From assembly GCA_033980235.1 (NCBI GenBank), contig CM067075.1, forward strand, positions 3,546,848 to 3,610,847: DNA of 64,000 nt, written 5' to 3'. Within the stretch, counting starts at the first letter, position 1. Each line of letters begins with the position of its first letter. Below the pieces are notes generated by a model, which searched no databases, was not told where the DNA came from, and worked only from the letters and a program-made list of their open reading frames with translations. The translations under genes were made by a program, and so were the position numbers. This document shows, piece after piece, positions 1 through 12,636 of the stretch. Origin of the DNA: Diadema setosum. Its lineage: Eukaryota; Echinodermata; Echinoidea; Diadematoida; Diadematidae.

Positions 1-79
1 TTTATTGGCTCCCATTTGTGAAAATTTCATGCTGCGAAAAAACTGTGTTTTACAGTATCTGTCATGTCGCCCTCTATAG

Positions 80-226
80 GCAGTGCAGAGGATCATTGAA
101 CGAGATGGACTGGTGGAGGAGAGGGCTCTGCAGAGGGTGGAGTCTCAGATGAGCAACGAGGCACGGGTTGCCCGTAGTAACGTGATGCTCTGCACGATAT
201 GGGAGCCAGAGATCACGCAGAGACAG
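80..226 (+). CDS. COASY: COASY penultimate coding exon (partial gene)
   Basis: 49 codons, phase 0 at both ends, followed by a GTGAGG donor. An alternative acceptor (CAG at 81-83) would break the frame with the conserved residues, so 80 is preferred. The peptide has the charged helix [18 protein letters not shown] typical of the lid-to-C-terminal region of eukaryotic dephospho-CoA kinases. Confidence 0.85.
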
Positions 227-2111
227 GTGAGGACATCACCAGGGTCAAGCTAGCTAATCACATCATAGAAAATACACATCACCAGGGTCCAGCTAGCTAT
301 TCACATCATAGAAAATACACATCACCAGGGTCCAGCTAGTTAGTCACATCATAGAAAATACACATCACCTGTGTCCACATACTGTAAAAGTGGTTTCTTT
401 CGCGTACAATACTTTTGCGGTTTCCATCGGTGCCGAATTTTTCGCGTGTGTTTAAATTTGCGGTCGGCAAAATCTGTGAATTCACAGTCGGCAAAAACTG
501 TTTTATTTTGCACATGAAAACCCAAACTATAATCAGATTATTCTTTTATTTATCAGATAGAAATTAAAATTAAATGCAGGCTTACCTGAAATCGCGTCTC
601 TTGAGTACTTTATAACATGCTTGTAAAGTTGTAATACTATGTACATTGCGCGGTATCGCTGTGAATATGTTGACCATCAATACACTCAATGCGTGGAATC
701 TTCATGTGTGCATGTGCGCAATAGCGTAGTAACAAGCGGCGAGTTCAAAACATTTCCATGTGTGGTTAATTTCGCGCGACTTTTCAAAACATTTTCGCGT
801 GATGTTAAATTCGCCGTTCAACCTCAAAGCGCGAAAATAAAACCACCGCAAAAGAAACCACTTTTATAGTAGCTATTCACGTCATAGAAAGTACACATAA
901 CCTTCAATCTTTCCTTGCAAGCCGTAAATCTCTAAATGTGTTTCCTTGATATTTGTTTCCAGTATCAACAAGTTATCAGATCTGTTTGACTGTACTTAGT
1001 TGTGAAATTCACAGTGAGTACAGTATTGTGACTTGTGAACATTCCTTTTATTTTTTCCAGACAGGCTCTGCTTTCACTGGGAAATATATATTGTCATTGA
1101 TACTAATGCACAGCATGCCTGTGTGACCCAAATCTTTAAATCCTCTTTTCTGTCCTTTTTTCTTTTGGAATAAATCTGCATCTCCTAACTCTCTCTTATT
1201 TCAACCACTTTTTAAAGGTAGGCGATACCTTTTACAGACCTCCCAAAATGCAGCAAAACATTAAATATGAACCTCAGGGGACTTGTTTAGGCCACTGCTG
1301 AGAAATTTGGAAGTCAACAGTTATCTACAATTTGAATAATGCACAAAACTCAACTACTCAGTAGTTCTGTGTGTCAGCCACACTTAAGCCTTTTTGTTGC
1401 AGTCTTCTGTATTTTTTTTCTCTATAAACACAAATCTAAAAGTATAAGAGCTGATGTAATAATATATAGAGTGTGTGGCAAGAATGTATATAGAAATGTT
1501 TGTAAGTTTTGACGAACTTTCTTCACAAAATATACATGATGGACACACATGCAGTGCATGGGTCTGCAAAGGTAGCCTAGTAATGTACTGGAATTTACGG
1601 TGAGCCTCGAAAAAAATTCAATTCAAAATCTAACAGTCAATAAAAATGTACTAAATGTTACCTTCCACTTTCAATACTTTATGGGAGTTTCTAAAATGAT
1701 ACTCTCTTCAACATACCACTGTATTTATACAACTCTTCATTTGAGGCATGCAAATGGGATTCCCTACCTTTAAATTGGTTAAGAATGGTCCAAAGTTTTA
1801 TATTGCTTTTAAACTTAGAGCTTGCTCCTTTAAAGTATGTAGAAAGGGAAAAATTCTTGTTGGCCTACTTCTTGTGGGTTTTTTTTAGCTGGGCAGTCAC
1901 ATTTGTTCTAGTGTTGAGTGTAAGGGGGCAATTAGATTTGTTAATTTTGTGGGGGAAAAAAGAGAATAATGCAAAACAAAGTTGAGGTTGAATTCAGACA
2001 GTATTGCATTCTCTTACCCTTTTCTATCTCTCACACCAGGTTGAGAAGGCGTGGGCAGGGTTGACGGATCGCCTTAAGGCCCGATCAAGCACAAAACAAC
2101 ACAAGCTCTGA
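80..2111 (+). CDS. COASY: CoA synthase (bifunctional PPAT/dephospho-CoA kinase), C-terminal end; join(80..226,2040..2111)
   Basis: Two exons encode the last 72 residues of a dephospho-CoA kinase domain, the enzyme that phosphorylates the ribose 3'-OH of dephospho-CoA in the final step of CoA synthesis. The joined frame contains RIIERDGL near its start and [14 protein letters not shown] across the splice junction. Animal bifunctional COASY proteins have closely similar segments near their C-terminus (family knowledge). Exon 1 follows an AG at 78-79 and ends before GT at 227. Exon 2 follows CACCAG and ends with TGA at 2109-2111. The junction is phase 0 and both exons are fully open. The N-terminal phosphopantetheine adenylyltransferase part and the kinase P-loop lie upstream of the window. 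A monofunctional dephospho-CoA kinase (DCAKD-like) is the main alternative; the WEP..TQRQVEKAW stretch favours COASY. Confidence 0.85.
233..894. repeat. 43-bp tandem repeat, four units, the fourth split by a MITE
   Basis: Units start at 233, 276, 319 and 362, exactly 43 bp apart, each opening with ACATCACC and containing CATAGAAA. The fourth unit is 362-381 plus 872-894. Removing the MITE and one TA restores exactly 43 bp. It lies at the start of the last COASY intron. Confidence 0.9.
382..869. mobile_element. TA-flanked MITE (Tc1/mariner-type target) in COASY intron
   Basis: 488-bp element with inverted ends of about 22 bp. The left end reads CTGTAAAAGTGGTTTCTTTC; the reverse complement of the right end reads CTATAAAAGTGGTTTCTTTT. 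Direct TA duplications lie at 380-381 and 870-871. No transposase frame is present. Inner sequence has several TTCGCG/CGCGAAA motifs in inverted arrangement. Boundaries are confirmed by the interrupted 43-bp repeat. Confidence 0.85.
2040..2111 (+). CDS. COASY: COASY terminal coding exon
   Basis: 24 codons including TGA, preceded by a pyrimidine-rich tract and CACCAG. It encodes [15 protein letters not shown] followed by a short polar tail. Confidence 0.85.
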   Translation, partial: VEKAWAGLTDRLKARSSTKQHKL

Positions 2112-2648
2112 AATAGAACTTTGCACATAAGCAGTGACTCTTCAGTGATGATTGTCTCTTGGTGATGTATATGGTGCAGAGATTTGGTAGATGGTTTGAA
2201 ATATAAAAAAAAAAAAAATAGGTTGTCTGCCTTATTGTAGCCCTCCTCCCCGCCGCTCAGGGAAGCTTCCTAGACTCTTTGTGTGCCAGATAGCTGCAGT
2301 TTTTCTTGGCAGTGCCACCTTCCTTCAGTTTAAACTTGACTCTGCTGGTGTTGCATATGAAGAGTTTTAGTGCAAAACAAGCTAACTCCATTCTTGTTAA
2401 GTTGAGATATTTGCAACTGCAGCTGCTGAAAAGAAATGGAGAATAATATGAAAATACAGGATATATTGCGTCATATATAACTTCAAGAATATTCCTTGTT
2501 GTGTTACAAGTGAGGTATCACGGGAAATGTTGATTTCTCTTTATCTGATAATGGCTGTACTTTATACATGAATTTAAAATTGGTGCTTAGCCCATTTTGC
2601 GATGGCACTTCACATGTTTCCAAATATTTTCATTTTATGTGGGTGATC

Positions 2649-2654
2649 AATAAA
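2649..2654 (+). terminator. Probable COASY poly(A) signal
   Basis: AATAAA lies 538 nt after the COASY stop, followed within 25 nt by a GT-rich stretch (about 2671-2690), as expected for cleavage and polyadenylation. Other AATAAA motifs further downstream (near 6325 and 6488) could serve a longer 3' UTR. Confidence 0.6.
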
Positions 2655-5048
2655 CCATGATGACATTGGAGTCATTTTTGTTGTTGAAAGATTCGCACGC
2701 TTTTATTAGCCCTAGTGAGTTCAACTTGTACATGATGTACAAGTTGTGTCATGCCTCTCTTTCCATCGCAACCTTTATACAAAGACCAACCAAGGGGGGA
2801 TAGGAAGAATGGTCTAAACAGGCGGATGACCTCTCTTCACAAGTTTTTATTAAGATGGATGATGCACTTAGAGAAAACAACTGTATTAGTCGCAATGTAC
2901 AAGTGGTCTTTGCAGACACATGGGTCAGTAAAATGGGTTTGGCAATATTTGGACTTTGATAGATGTGCTGACCAATGAGCTGACCAATGAGTGGACAGTG
3001 TTCTTTGTTTGCCTAGTGTCCTTGATGGAATCCAGAGGATCTTATTAACTCTAAGCCTGATTCTAGAATCTTGGAGGCCACTCTGCAGTTGAGAACTCTT
3101 CATGTATGGACGAAGTAATTTTCCCTCTCTGGTTCAAAACTGTATCCAGTTGAGCGATATTTTAGTGAAAGGATGAGAAGAAAGTTATCTCAACTTTATA
3201 TGAGTGTTCCTCCTCCCCTTCACATCCAGATTTGTAATTGAAAGACTAAAATCTTCTACATAAACAGAACATTCTTTTTTTACTGTTTCATTGGGAAGAA
3301 CTGTTAAGTTTTGAAAACATGTGTCTCAATTCCTACTGTGGGGATGTTCTTTGCGAATCTAACCTGAATAGGCATGCAGATTTGCGTCTTCTAAAAGAGA
3401 CACTAATGAGGAAAATCTTAAACTTTTGCTTGACAAGGATTTGAACCTTGGTGTTTGAGGTCTTGATAGTGCCAGAGACTATTTGGAAGAGGATTACTTG
3501 TCATATGTTTGTTTAAACTTGTCTATCTACTTCACTGCCAAGAACAGTAGCTGCAAGTGTTGTTTATGTTTTGTTTTTGTTTCGTTTTTACAAGGTTTCT
3601 CATAGACATTGTCACATACATTCCAGTAGGGTGAAAAAAAAAAGAAACTGTTTCGGAAATTTTTGATTGTAGGGAAATTTGAAATGTCTTGTGTCATTCA
3701 TATCTTCTCTTCATGATATCCAAATTTAAAGTTCTTTTTTTTTTTGTTGCAAAAATACATTGTACATTTTTTTTTTTTTTTTTAACAGAAATTTTGCAGA
3801 AATTCAGATTTGCAAACAGCGAGTTGTCTGTGGTATAAGAAGAGTTCAGTGCAGGTGAAAGTTATTATTGCTGTAAGTGATTATTTCTCTTTTCTTGTTG
3901 CCATTACTTCTTTTTTTGTTGTCGTGAATTGGGGGAGAGGGTTACAGAGCACCATCTGTGAAAACAAAAACTAAATGAAGAGTGTTGTTGCGTGTACATG
4001 TGTATCATGTACATATTTATGTAAAAGTGTGAAACCTAACAATCCAAATGCATTGGAAAGCAAGAGGGCAAATGGCAGTACATGTATACCTGTTCATATT
4101 ACTTCCAGTCAAAGAAAGCTATGCGCAGTACGGAATTAATGAAATGAGTTTCGAGAACTAGAAAGGTCTCTGTCTTCCACAGCATATATGATCAGATTCA
4201 TATAGAACTGTTGCTAGATCACATAACCAGTACTACGCAATGTTGACAAGGTATAGGCATACCGAGTGTGCAGCCGTACTGATCTTTAACGCACCTGTTC
4301 TTTTGGTCATCTTGCAAAAGAGGAACAACCCACCGAGTTTAGTGGAAGAGAATCGTAAGTAGGTCCGTGCTTTAAACTTCATGCAAATACTTCTGTACCA
4401 CACTTTTATGGATCTCTGACCCATAAACCATGATGTAGTGATGAATACCAATACAGTGTATTAGAGCATTTTTGTTACTTTGGCTTATTTGAGGCAATCT
4501 TATATTTTTGTTGATATGGTAACACATATTAAGTGTTCTTTTTATTTTTGTAAGTGTGGAATTGTTTACCAACTCAAGAATGTGATTCTCTGTGTCACTG
4601 TAAGTAGTTTGTTACATTATGTGGATTGATTCATGACTAATTCTTTGTATGGATTCATGTAAAAAGTGCAATAATTATGATTTGTCTTGTGGTCATATAA
4701 TTGATCTGAAATCATAAAGATTATTATTGTTGTAATGAACTCAGCATGTTTTTGTGCTTATCTATTTTGTCTCTGATTACTATGTGTACAGACATGTACA
4801 TATATACAGTGGGAATATGGGATCTGTTTTCAGTGGCGATGTGTGGTCCCTAATAATCAAAATGGGCAGAGTGTTGTTTTGAATGAGATCTCATTTTGTG
4901 AGCAAGTGTGCGCAATGTTTGTTTCTCAGTCTATAGAGTGGTGTGTACTTAACTCGTAGCTCTTTATCACAAGCTTCCTTTGGTGTATGACTTCTCAAAG
5001 TGCTCTAGATACTTTTGCAAGATATCCAGACTTCACTTCATACACAGT

Positions 5049-5224
5049 GTGTACATCTTGACACCAGATGTTTTACACATGGTCTCCTTCGTGGTGTAAG
5101 AATTGATACACCTACTCCACAAAGCTGGAGGAGCAGTCTCAAATTTTATTTCATACCGGGCGGGTGTATTCTTACACTGGATGTTTAACACATTATCTCC
5201 TCCATGGTGTAAAAAAAATTGATA
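5049..5224. repeat. Direct repeat, two copies 115 bp apart
   Basis: Segments 5049-5109 and 5164-5224 are similar: each opens GTGTA, continues with an ACAC/ACACTGG motif and a GGTGTAA block, and ends in AATTGATA or ATTGATA. No inverted ends were seen. Confidence 0.6.
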
Positions 5225-6841
5225 GGGCAATGCTCGAATATATAGTCACCATGTGTTCTATTCCCATCTGGTGTGTGTACATTTGGTTTTTAACCCACTG
5301 TCACTGCGCAAAGCCAGTGTGATGATAACAGTAGGACCGTTAGGCAAAGTAGCAATAAAGCTGCGAAGACAATGTTACTGGGGTAATGAGGGGGAAAAAA
5401 ATACAGAAATTTTAGAGGTTATTTTATATTGCCTAGCTAAAATGATAGACTGGATGACATATCTGACACCGTGTCATGTTGGTGTTCAAAGCAATTTCCT
5501 TGCATCATGGGATCACTGCGTGTTGTGGGAAGATGTTCTTGACCAGAGCTCAGTCTCTGCTTAGTGTAACGGTAGTTTATACACGATTGTTTCTCCATAT
5601 AGAGGTGTCAAAGGAGTAGCACATTGTGTGCAGGAGTTATAACAAGGTAATATTGATAGGACCCCCCATCCCCCCCCCCCCCCCCCCCCCCCTCTCCGGA
5701 AGCATACTCCACTTGGTTCTCTTAACATGCCATATCGAGAGCATCTCCATGAATATTTTTTATGATGGTAGAAAGGAAGGAGACAAAAAAGTATTTCAAA
5801 GACCGATGGTATGCTGGATGGAAATTCTCCTGCACTAAAACCCCCCCCCCCCCCCATACACACACAACGCACACACACACACACAAAATGAACATCAAAT
5901 ATGAATGTACAAGAATGTTTTTTTTTCTACATGCTTTGACTCAAAATTTACACAATATTGTGTTCTCTTTTTCATCCCACAAAGTTCCTTCTCTGCTGGA
6001 TGTAAGTTTAGAGGGTTGTCTCTTTTCACTCTTGATAAATTGTGAAAATATGATTTTATGCCCCTCTTTACTGACTACCGCCTTGATTATATGAGCCACA
6101 GTTTGCTATCTTGTCCAACGGTATACAGTGTAGTTCATATTAATGTGATAGCAACTTTAAAAAGTATCCGTAGTACTCTTTCTCTTCAACAGGTGCATTT
6201 TAATTCAGCCTTCGAGAATAAAATCCTAACATTTAAACTTCTGTAACACATTTGTAACACATCAGTGAAGATGTACACTGTATTCATTGTGTTTCCTTAA
6301 TGAAATTCAGTGACAATGAAAAATCAATAAATTTCCATGAAATTAATAATACATTGTGTGATGATGGAAAACCTGAACTTTTTACGTGTTTGCTGTCGTT
6401 GATGCTACACCACGTCCACACGGTATAGGTGTTAACGTGCAGCCAGTGATTGTAGTACACTTGAGTATTGCCTTAACTCACTCTTTAGCAGAATAAAAAC
6501 TTGTTCAAATGTTTTCATGTTTTGTTTTGTTTTGTTTTTATTCGAGCCCAGCAACTGGAAAATCTCTAAAACGCAGGAATGTAACTCTTCAAGTATAATT
6601 GTACACCATGCCCACTACTAGCTCGGCTTTCATTATGAGACTGTTATTTGGTTTTGTTTTAGAGGTAACAGTTTTCTCTTATGTCAACCGCTTACTTATC
6701 TCTATAGAAAGTACACGTACAGTGTAGCTACAGATTAGTGATTCCGCTACATGTTAAAGGGTGCGTTATACAGTGACTGAGAAAATAAATCCCAAGATTT
6801 CAGCTGTGCGCTGATTGGCCGAAAGCGTAGTTGCGTGTGAT

Positions 6842-6877
6842 CCACTGATCTCCCCCTCTTAGAGGGGAGATCAGTGG
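6842..6877. repeat. Perfect short hairpin
   Basis: CCACTGATCTCCCC and its inverted copy GGGGAGATCAGTGG are separated by a few bases, giving a GC-rich stem of about 16 bp. It lies in a more CpG-rich patch (6780-6960). It could be the centre of a small foldback element; no flanking duplication was identified. Confidence 0.6.
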
Positions 6878-7044
6878 TGTGATCCCGTGACTTGCGGTCA
6901 ATCATAACTTTTTGTGCAGGGCGCCCTCATCATGCGCACCAGTGATTGAGTTCGTCTCAAAGAGTGAACGAGTTATCTCTTTGGTTCGTCTCTTATCTTC
7001 TGACATGGCCCGATGCACGTTGTACGTGCCATTCTTTACATTAA

Positions 7045-7406
7045 AGGGTGTGTACAGTCCTGGTCGAGGTAAGGATTTAGCTTTTAACGTTTTGCGAGAT
7101 ATTCAGAAACCACTCTCTGAGATGTCAAAGAATATGCAGTTCTAAGGGGTATCAAAAGTTTATTTGATGAAATTCGGTTTTGACAAGGTGAACCAAAGAG
7201 ATCCTAATAAAGTTGTGGCATGTCGCCTTTTATTATTAGCACTTTTTTGGATATCTCAGCCATTTGAAAACCAATTTTCATCAAATAAACATTGAATCCT
7301 TCTTAAAATTACATGCTCTTTCATATTTCATAAGAGGCTTTTCATTATCTTACTTAGGAATGTTCAAAACATGAATCCCCACCTCAACCAGTACTGTACA
7401 GTCCCT
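7045..7406. mobile_element. TTAA-flanked MITE (piggyBac-type target), family 1
   Basis: 362-bp element between TTAA at 7041-7044 and 7407-7410. Ends are AGGGTGTGTACAGTCC and its inverted form GTACAGTCCCT. The interior contains GGATATCTCAG and two inverted TTTGATGAAA-type blocks. Related copies lie near 26108-26449 and 62973-63340, with a fragment at 55862-55975. No coding capacity. Confidence 0.75.
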
Positions 7407-7765
7407 TTAATTTCATTCAAATAAGAAATCACTACAGTGAAACCCCGTTATAACGAGGTTCGTGGGACCGGCGATATTACCTCGTTATAACCGGTACCTC
7501 GTTATAACCGTACGCATCAAAAACAAAGAAAAACATAAGCATGACGTCATATACCCATCAATGAAACTTAAGAACATATCCTTTGCGTTGTTATTACACA
7601 ATTACTGAGCGTTATTATTGAGAGAATAAAGGGAAATTATTTGTGAATTAGACGAAGAAATAGGGGCTGAAATGATAAGTTAATTCTTTATTGTAATTCT
7701 TGTTTTGTTAAGCCTTTTCTAATAAACACCAGCGCAAATATATATAGAGTAACATACAGGCCTTG

Positions 7766-9470
7766 TTTACCGCAACTTGCTAGATATTTTTACGCTATTG
7801 GTGCCCAGCGGGAATGCGATGTTTTCATGAATCATTTCGGCTGTAATCTTGTACAATGTAATAATAATATGATCGTTGCGCCCAAATGGATAAAAAAAAT
7901 GCGTTCTTTATTTTCTTCCGAAAATCTCTTCGCGTTTTGTACGACCGTTCTTGATAAAATATGCGACAGGATTGAATGTGGGAGGTTGTCATCCTTTTTA
8001 CGCAATTCTGTACCTGGTAGACCATTCCGAAAGAAAGAAAAAAATCACCATTGTGAAAATCAGTGTTAAAATTGCGATAATGAACAAACCCAGATCTATT
8101 CAAACTAATAAATGCGTTTGTTTCTTTTTCTGATTTAGGTTAACATGCGTCATTCAACTTTTTTTTACGCTACTGTCACCTGGCGAGATCGCGATGATTT
8201 CAAAGTAACATACGTGCGTTGTTTACCGCTAATTTGCGAGATATTTTACGCTGTTGGTGTCCAGCGGAAATTCGATATTTTCATGAATCATTTGGCTGTA
8301 ATTTTATACGATGTATGATCGTTGCGCTCGAAGGGATTGAAAATGCGTTCTTTATTTTCTTCCGAAAATCTCTTCGCGCTTTGTACATCCGTTCTTGAAC
8401 TGTTGAATGCGTTTGTTTCTTTTTCCGAGCACAGATTAAGTAGGTTAACATGCGTTATTCAACTATTTTTACGCTATCTACTGTCACCCGGCGAGATCGC
8501 GATGATTTCATTAATTAGTTCTGCTTTGATCACACACTCATTTTTAAATTATCATTCGTTAAATGATAATGAACAAATCCAGATCTATTCAAACTAATAC
8601 ATGCGTTTGTTTCTTTTTTCTGGACACCGATTAAAGGGAAGATAAACCCCAAGAACAATGTGGATTGAGTGAAAGCAGCAACATTATTAGAACACATCAG
8701 TGAAAGTTTGAAGAAAATCGGACAATCGATGCAAAAGTTATGAATTTTTAAAGTTTTGGTGTTGGAACCGCTGGATGAGGAGACTACTGGAGGTTATGAC
8801 GTATGAGTGGACAACAATACCAAGAAAATATAAAGAAAATACTACAAAAATCAATTTTTCATGAAAATTACAAATTCCATCAACTTGATATTGACATATG
8901 TTAAGGGTAGCAATTATTCCCCCTGCTTTCTGAAAGCGGTTGGTCCACTGCTCTTTCATAATTCTAGAAAAGTGAATTTTTGTTGAATTTCCTTTATATT
9001 TTCTTTGAATTGTTGTCCACTCATACGTCATATCCTCTAGTAGTCTCCCCATCCAGCGGTTCCAACACCAAAACTTTGAAAATTCATAACTTTTGCATCG
9101 ATTGTCCGATTTTCCTCAAACTTTCATTGATGTGTTCTACTAATGTTGCTGCTTTCACTCAATCCACATTGTTCTTGGGGTTTATCTTCCCTTTAAGTAG
9201 CTTAACATGCGCTATTCAACTATTTGTACTCTACTGTCACCCGACGGGATCGCGATGATTTCACTAATTATTTCTGCTTTGATCACACACTCATTTTTAA
9301 ATTATCATTCGTTAAATGATAATGAACAAATCCAGATCTATTCAAACCAATAAATGCGTTTGTTTCTTTTTCTGAACACCGATTAAGTAGGTTAACATGC
9401 GTTACTCAACTATTTTAACGCTACTGTCACCCGGCGGGATCGGGGCGATGATTTTATCATTTCGGCATTA
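7766..9470. repeat. Internal duplications within the pogo-like element
   Basis: A block of about 190 bp at 7766-7955 recurs at 8218-8400, about 450 bp away (shared CGTTCTTTATTTTCTTCCG). A second motif containing GGTTAACATGCGT and CACCCGGCGAGATCGCGATG recurs near 8139, 8449, 9197 and 9389. The layout suggests repeated internal duplication before the nested insertion. Confidence 0.7.
8635..9192. mobile_element. TTAA-flanked foldback MITE nested in the pogo-like element
   Basis: 558-bp element with TTAA at 8631-8634 and 9193-9196. The ends AGGGAAGATAAACCCC are exact inverted copies. The two arms are complementary over about 200 bp (8635-8850 against 8980-9192), leaving a loop of roughly 130 bp. 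Related host copies near 9379 read CCGATTAAGTAGG uninterrupted, which is the empty site and proves the TTAA duplication. Confidence 0.9.
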
Positions 9471-10096
9471 ATCATCCAAACTCATATTTGCTCAAAACCA
9501 GCAAAAGAACTGGAAGTCGGAACTAAAATTGGAAAGGATATAATGATGAGTTGCACACGCATTCCAGTTGTCCATTTTTGGTCACAATTGTCGCTACATG
9601 AAAAGTTTTTGAATGCGTTATCTATTTTCTTTTTCTCGTTGCGCTGTGGTCTGTCCTCATATCACGCACTCGTTTCTCGCGAAAAAGAAAGTCGAATGAT
9701 TATGTTTAATAATCAGTAGGAACATCGGAAGGTATTCCTGTGTCTTATCGCCTGATTAAGAAGAAAACATGGAAGGAACGGTTCTCTGCAAAACGGGAAA
9801 AGACGTGGATAGCGTGAATTCGGTTTTCAATGTTTCATTTGTCGCGTGTTTGAAAGCGGCAATTTTGGTCAAGAAATGGAACCTCGATATATCCGATCAA
9901 AATGCTTATGTTTTTCTTTATCATGATTTACCGAAATTGTCCTCGTTATAACCGGAATCTCGTTATAACCGAGCTCGTTATAACCGATTCGTTCTGCCAT
10001 AGGTTTACACGCAAAGGAAAACGGGACCGACGCGATCACCTCGTTATAAGCGGTTCCTCGTTATAATCGAACTCGTTATAACGGGGTTTCACTGTA

Positions 10097-12636
10097 CCAG
10101 ACAATGACATTAATTGAAGTGAAAGACGATCTATTGCTTTCTTATATGTCGCGGAGTCGATGAATTTAGGTAGCCGATGGAACACAAAATGTAGCATAGC
10201 ACTTGGGGTTTATTTCATTTTTCCCGTAGGCCTGTATACACGCCATTTTCCTCCTCGATTTCAACTTGCCTGGCAGTCTTCAAAAAGTTGAAAGAGTGGA
10301 TACTAATGTAACTGCCACTTGCAACGAGTAGTTGCAATAACTTTTCATAGATTGTTAAAATAATAGATCTTTTCTACTTTTTTGTATTTAAAAACGGGGA
10401 CATTCCGGTCATCTTTTTTCCCCTTCACTTTGTAATCTGGCGTTCCGCAGCAGACCCATTGCTCGTCATTACAGGTTTCCATTCCTTTGAAATAGTCTTG
10501 AAATTCGTCATGACAGATTCACAGAAAAGTCTATCTATCTATTTCTTATGTTTGTTACCAGTATCGTTTACAAATCTAACACTTTTTTTTTTTTTTTTTT
10601 TTTTTAGCTGAAACTCATCCTAAAGACAGAAAGGCATCGTCACTTTTATTAGGAATGAATCAACTTGAATGTGATGTGGTATGTCGTTGACCGAAGTCTA
10701 AAGCCAAAGGCGTTCCCTTCTCGTAGAATAAATCCCCAACCACCTCAAAACATAACAGCTTGTCTCTGGAAAAGCGCAATGTAATGTAAAACAACTGGTT
10801 TGCCAATTCTATCTCGACTATCCTTTCTACAAAATAGAGGGGAAAATTATCAGAAAATGCTACGTTGCTGAAGTGGTATTGGTATGGCTCGTTGTAAAAG
10901 AGCAGTGATGATGGTGTTTGTTTGGAACTGGGAAGAAGTGATGTCGAAGCAGAATGCCGAGCTGTTACAAGACGTGGTCGTGCTCCGAATCGATGCCGTA
11001 TTCGGGTAAATTCGTCCCGCGTGTGCGGTAGAAACCCTTCATGACGCGCTCGATTCGCGCGTGTTGCCGTGTGTTCATCTCTATGGGAGGTCGGTGACCG
11101 TACGCTGATGACGTGAGGGCTGGAACAGCCTTGTTTGATTCCTGTATAGTTGAATGAAAAGGGCGAACGTGATTTAAATGACATCACTGACGTCATGGCG
11201 ACGAAATCTGACGTGTTCACCAATTCCGGAGAGCGCGCTTGAAACAAAATCAGCCAGGCCACAAAAGCATCTTTCAATGAAATGTAAACGCCTTCGTCGA
11301 CATTCACTATAATGTAGGCCTATATTGTTGTCGAAAAATGTAATAAAGTGGCATTTTCGTCAAGGTCAAAGTCAAGGCAGGATATTCCGGAGGATATTCC
11401 ATTCTTCGATTTATAAAGAAGGAATGTCATAAAAGACTTTGAAACAAAAAGAAAGCACCCCTAAGCATATAGTCTGGAAGATGGAAGGTAATGGATGAAG
11501 TCGTCCGTTACATCGCTTTAATAAGTTAACAGCGGAAGGGGAATCTGCAATGTAAAATACGTGTACACATAATATTATCCAAGTTTCTTTTAAACTCTGA
11601 GTAATTAATGTGCTTTGAATAATCACTAGATACGCATTACAATAACTAATAATATGGACATGATGGAAGTATATCGAATAGAAGGAAAAGCAATCAAAGA
11701 TGAGCATGAAGAATGAATGATTACTGTGGGAAGAATTGAGTCTGATGTGATAGCTAGGAGAGATGGAGAAAGGTAAAACAAAGGAATAGACTAAGGGAAA
11801 AATGAGAGAATGCAATGAATGAAAGTGGACGGCCGAAATCAGGGGGAGAGAGGGAGAGAGGGAAGGCTGAATGAGAAAGACGTGAACATTACGGAGCTTT
11901 GGATTTTGGCGGCGGGAACGTTCAGAGGAAAATACTGTTTTGAGTATGTGCAAATTTGCTTATGAAAATAATGTAGATCTCGCGTCGTCTGAGTTTGCAC
12001 GCACGGTTTTGGGACAATTTTTGCTTCCGCTCAAATTCACACCGTAGAGAACTACTTGATGCAATAAGGGCGCTATTTACTTCGTATAGGCTGCGTCCTC
12101 GCGTAATCTTAAGCAACTTTGCAACAAGACAAAGGGAGAGAGAATTCCATAACGGCCAATGTAATCGTCGTCTTAAACGTCCGCGTCTCGAATCTGTAAA
12201 GCGCCCTATTGACAAAGGCAGGAGAACGTACCTCATCAAATACATTTAGTCCTCTGGTATGCTCTCGGTCATCACGGTGAATCTTGCTCTGGTAGCCATG
12301 TTTCACATGAAACAAACGGTCGTAAGTCGAATTGTATTCATGCTGTTTGTGGACACGAATGACGAGAAAAAAAAATCCAAAGAATTAGTTGATATGATTT
12401 GATTACTCTATTTTTCACACAATGAATATAACATAACAAAGAAAATCATCCATAAATAGAAAGACATTGAAAATTAGTACGTATACTAATCATAAGATAC
12501 TACAATGCATTGATCATGCAGTTGAAATAGGTATCATTCATAACGAAATAAAATCATTGCACTGAAATCCAGGAGACAGTCATCTTAAGCGGAAGCTAGA
12601 TTTTGATGGCTGCCTCTGAAAAAAAAATACCGTGTG
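10097..12636. other. No recognised gene
   Basis: Contains a poly(T) run (10580-10605) followed by an AG, and a 215-residue minus-strand open frame (10660-11307) without a recognised motif or supporting splice partner. Several AT-rich minus frames at 11411-12315 look like chance frames. A more CpG-rich patch lies at 10980-11120. Confidence 0.4.

Larger units (their letters stand above)
2660..7040. other. Intergenic or long 3' UTR region, no gene recognised
   Basis: AT-rich sequence with scattered poly(T), poly(C) (5661-5692, 5840-5855) and CA runs. Open frames here are short, of low complexity and lack supporting splice or conservation signals. Apart from the direct repeat at 5049-5224 and the hairpin at 6842-6877, nothing could be assigned. 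Confidence 0.5.
7435..10094. mobile_element. Pogo/Tigger-like non-autonomous DNA transposon, 2.66 kb
   Basis: Starts CAGTGAAACCCCGTTATAAC and ends with the exact inverted copy; the 23 terminal bases match. TA dinucleotides flank it (7433-7434, 10095-10096). Extra CCTCGTTATAACCG motifs follow just inside both ends. TIRs of the CAGTGRAACC..ATAACGA type with TA duplication are typical of pogo-like elements (family knowledge). Inside are degenerate internal duplications and a nested MITE, and no intact transposase frame; the longest frame (9769-9951) has no recognised motif. Confidence 0.85.

Noticed and set aside
233..381. CRISPR-like regular spacing
   Set aside because: The whole 43-bp unit repeats with no unique spacers, and the context is a eukaryotic intron.
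5561..5884. Minus frame rich in Gly and Cys
   Set aside because: Produced by poly(C) and (AC)n runs.
10660..11307. 215-residue minus-strand open frame
   Set aside because: Longest isolated frame in this part of the window, but no motif, no clear splice partner and no poly(A) context; kept only as a remark.
11411..12315. Overlapping minus-strand frames of 180, 107 and 68 residues
   Set aside because: Low-complexity composition, mutually overlapping, no conserved motif.
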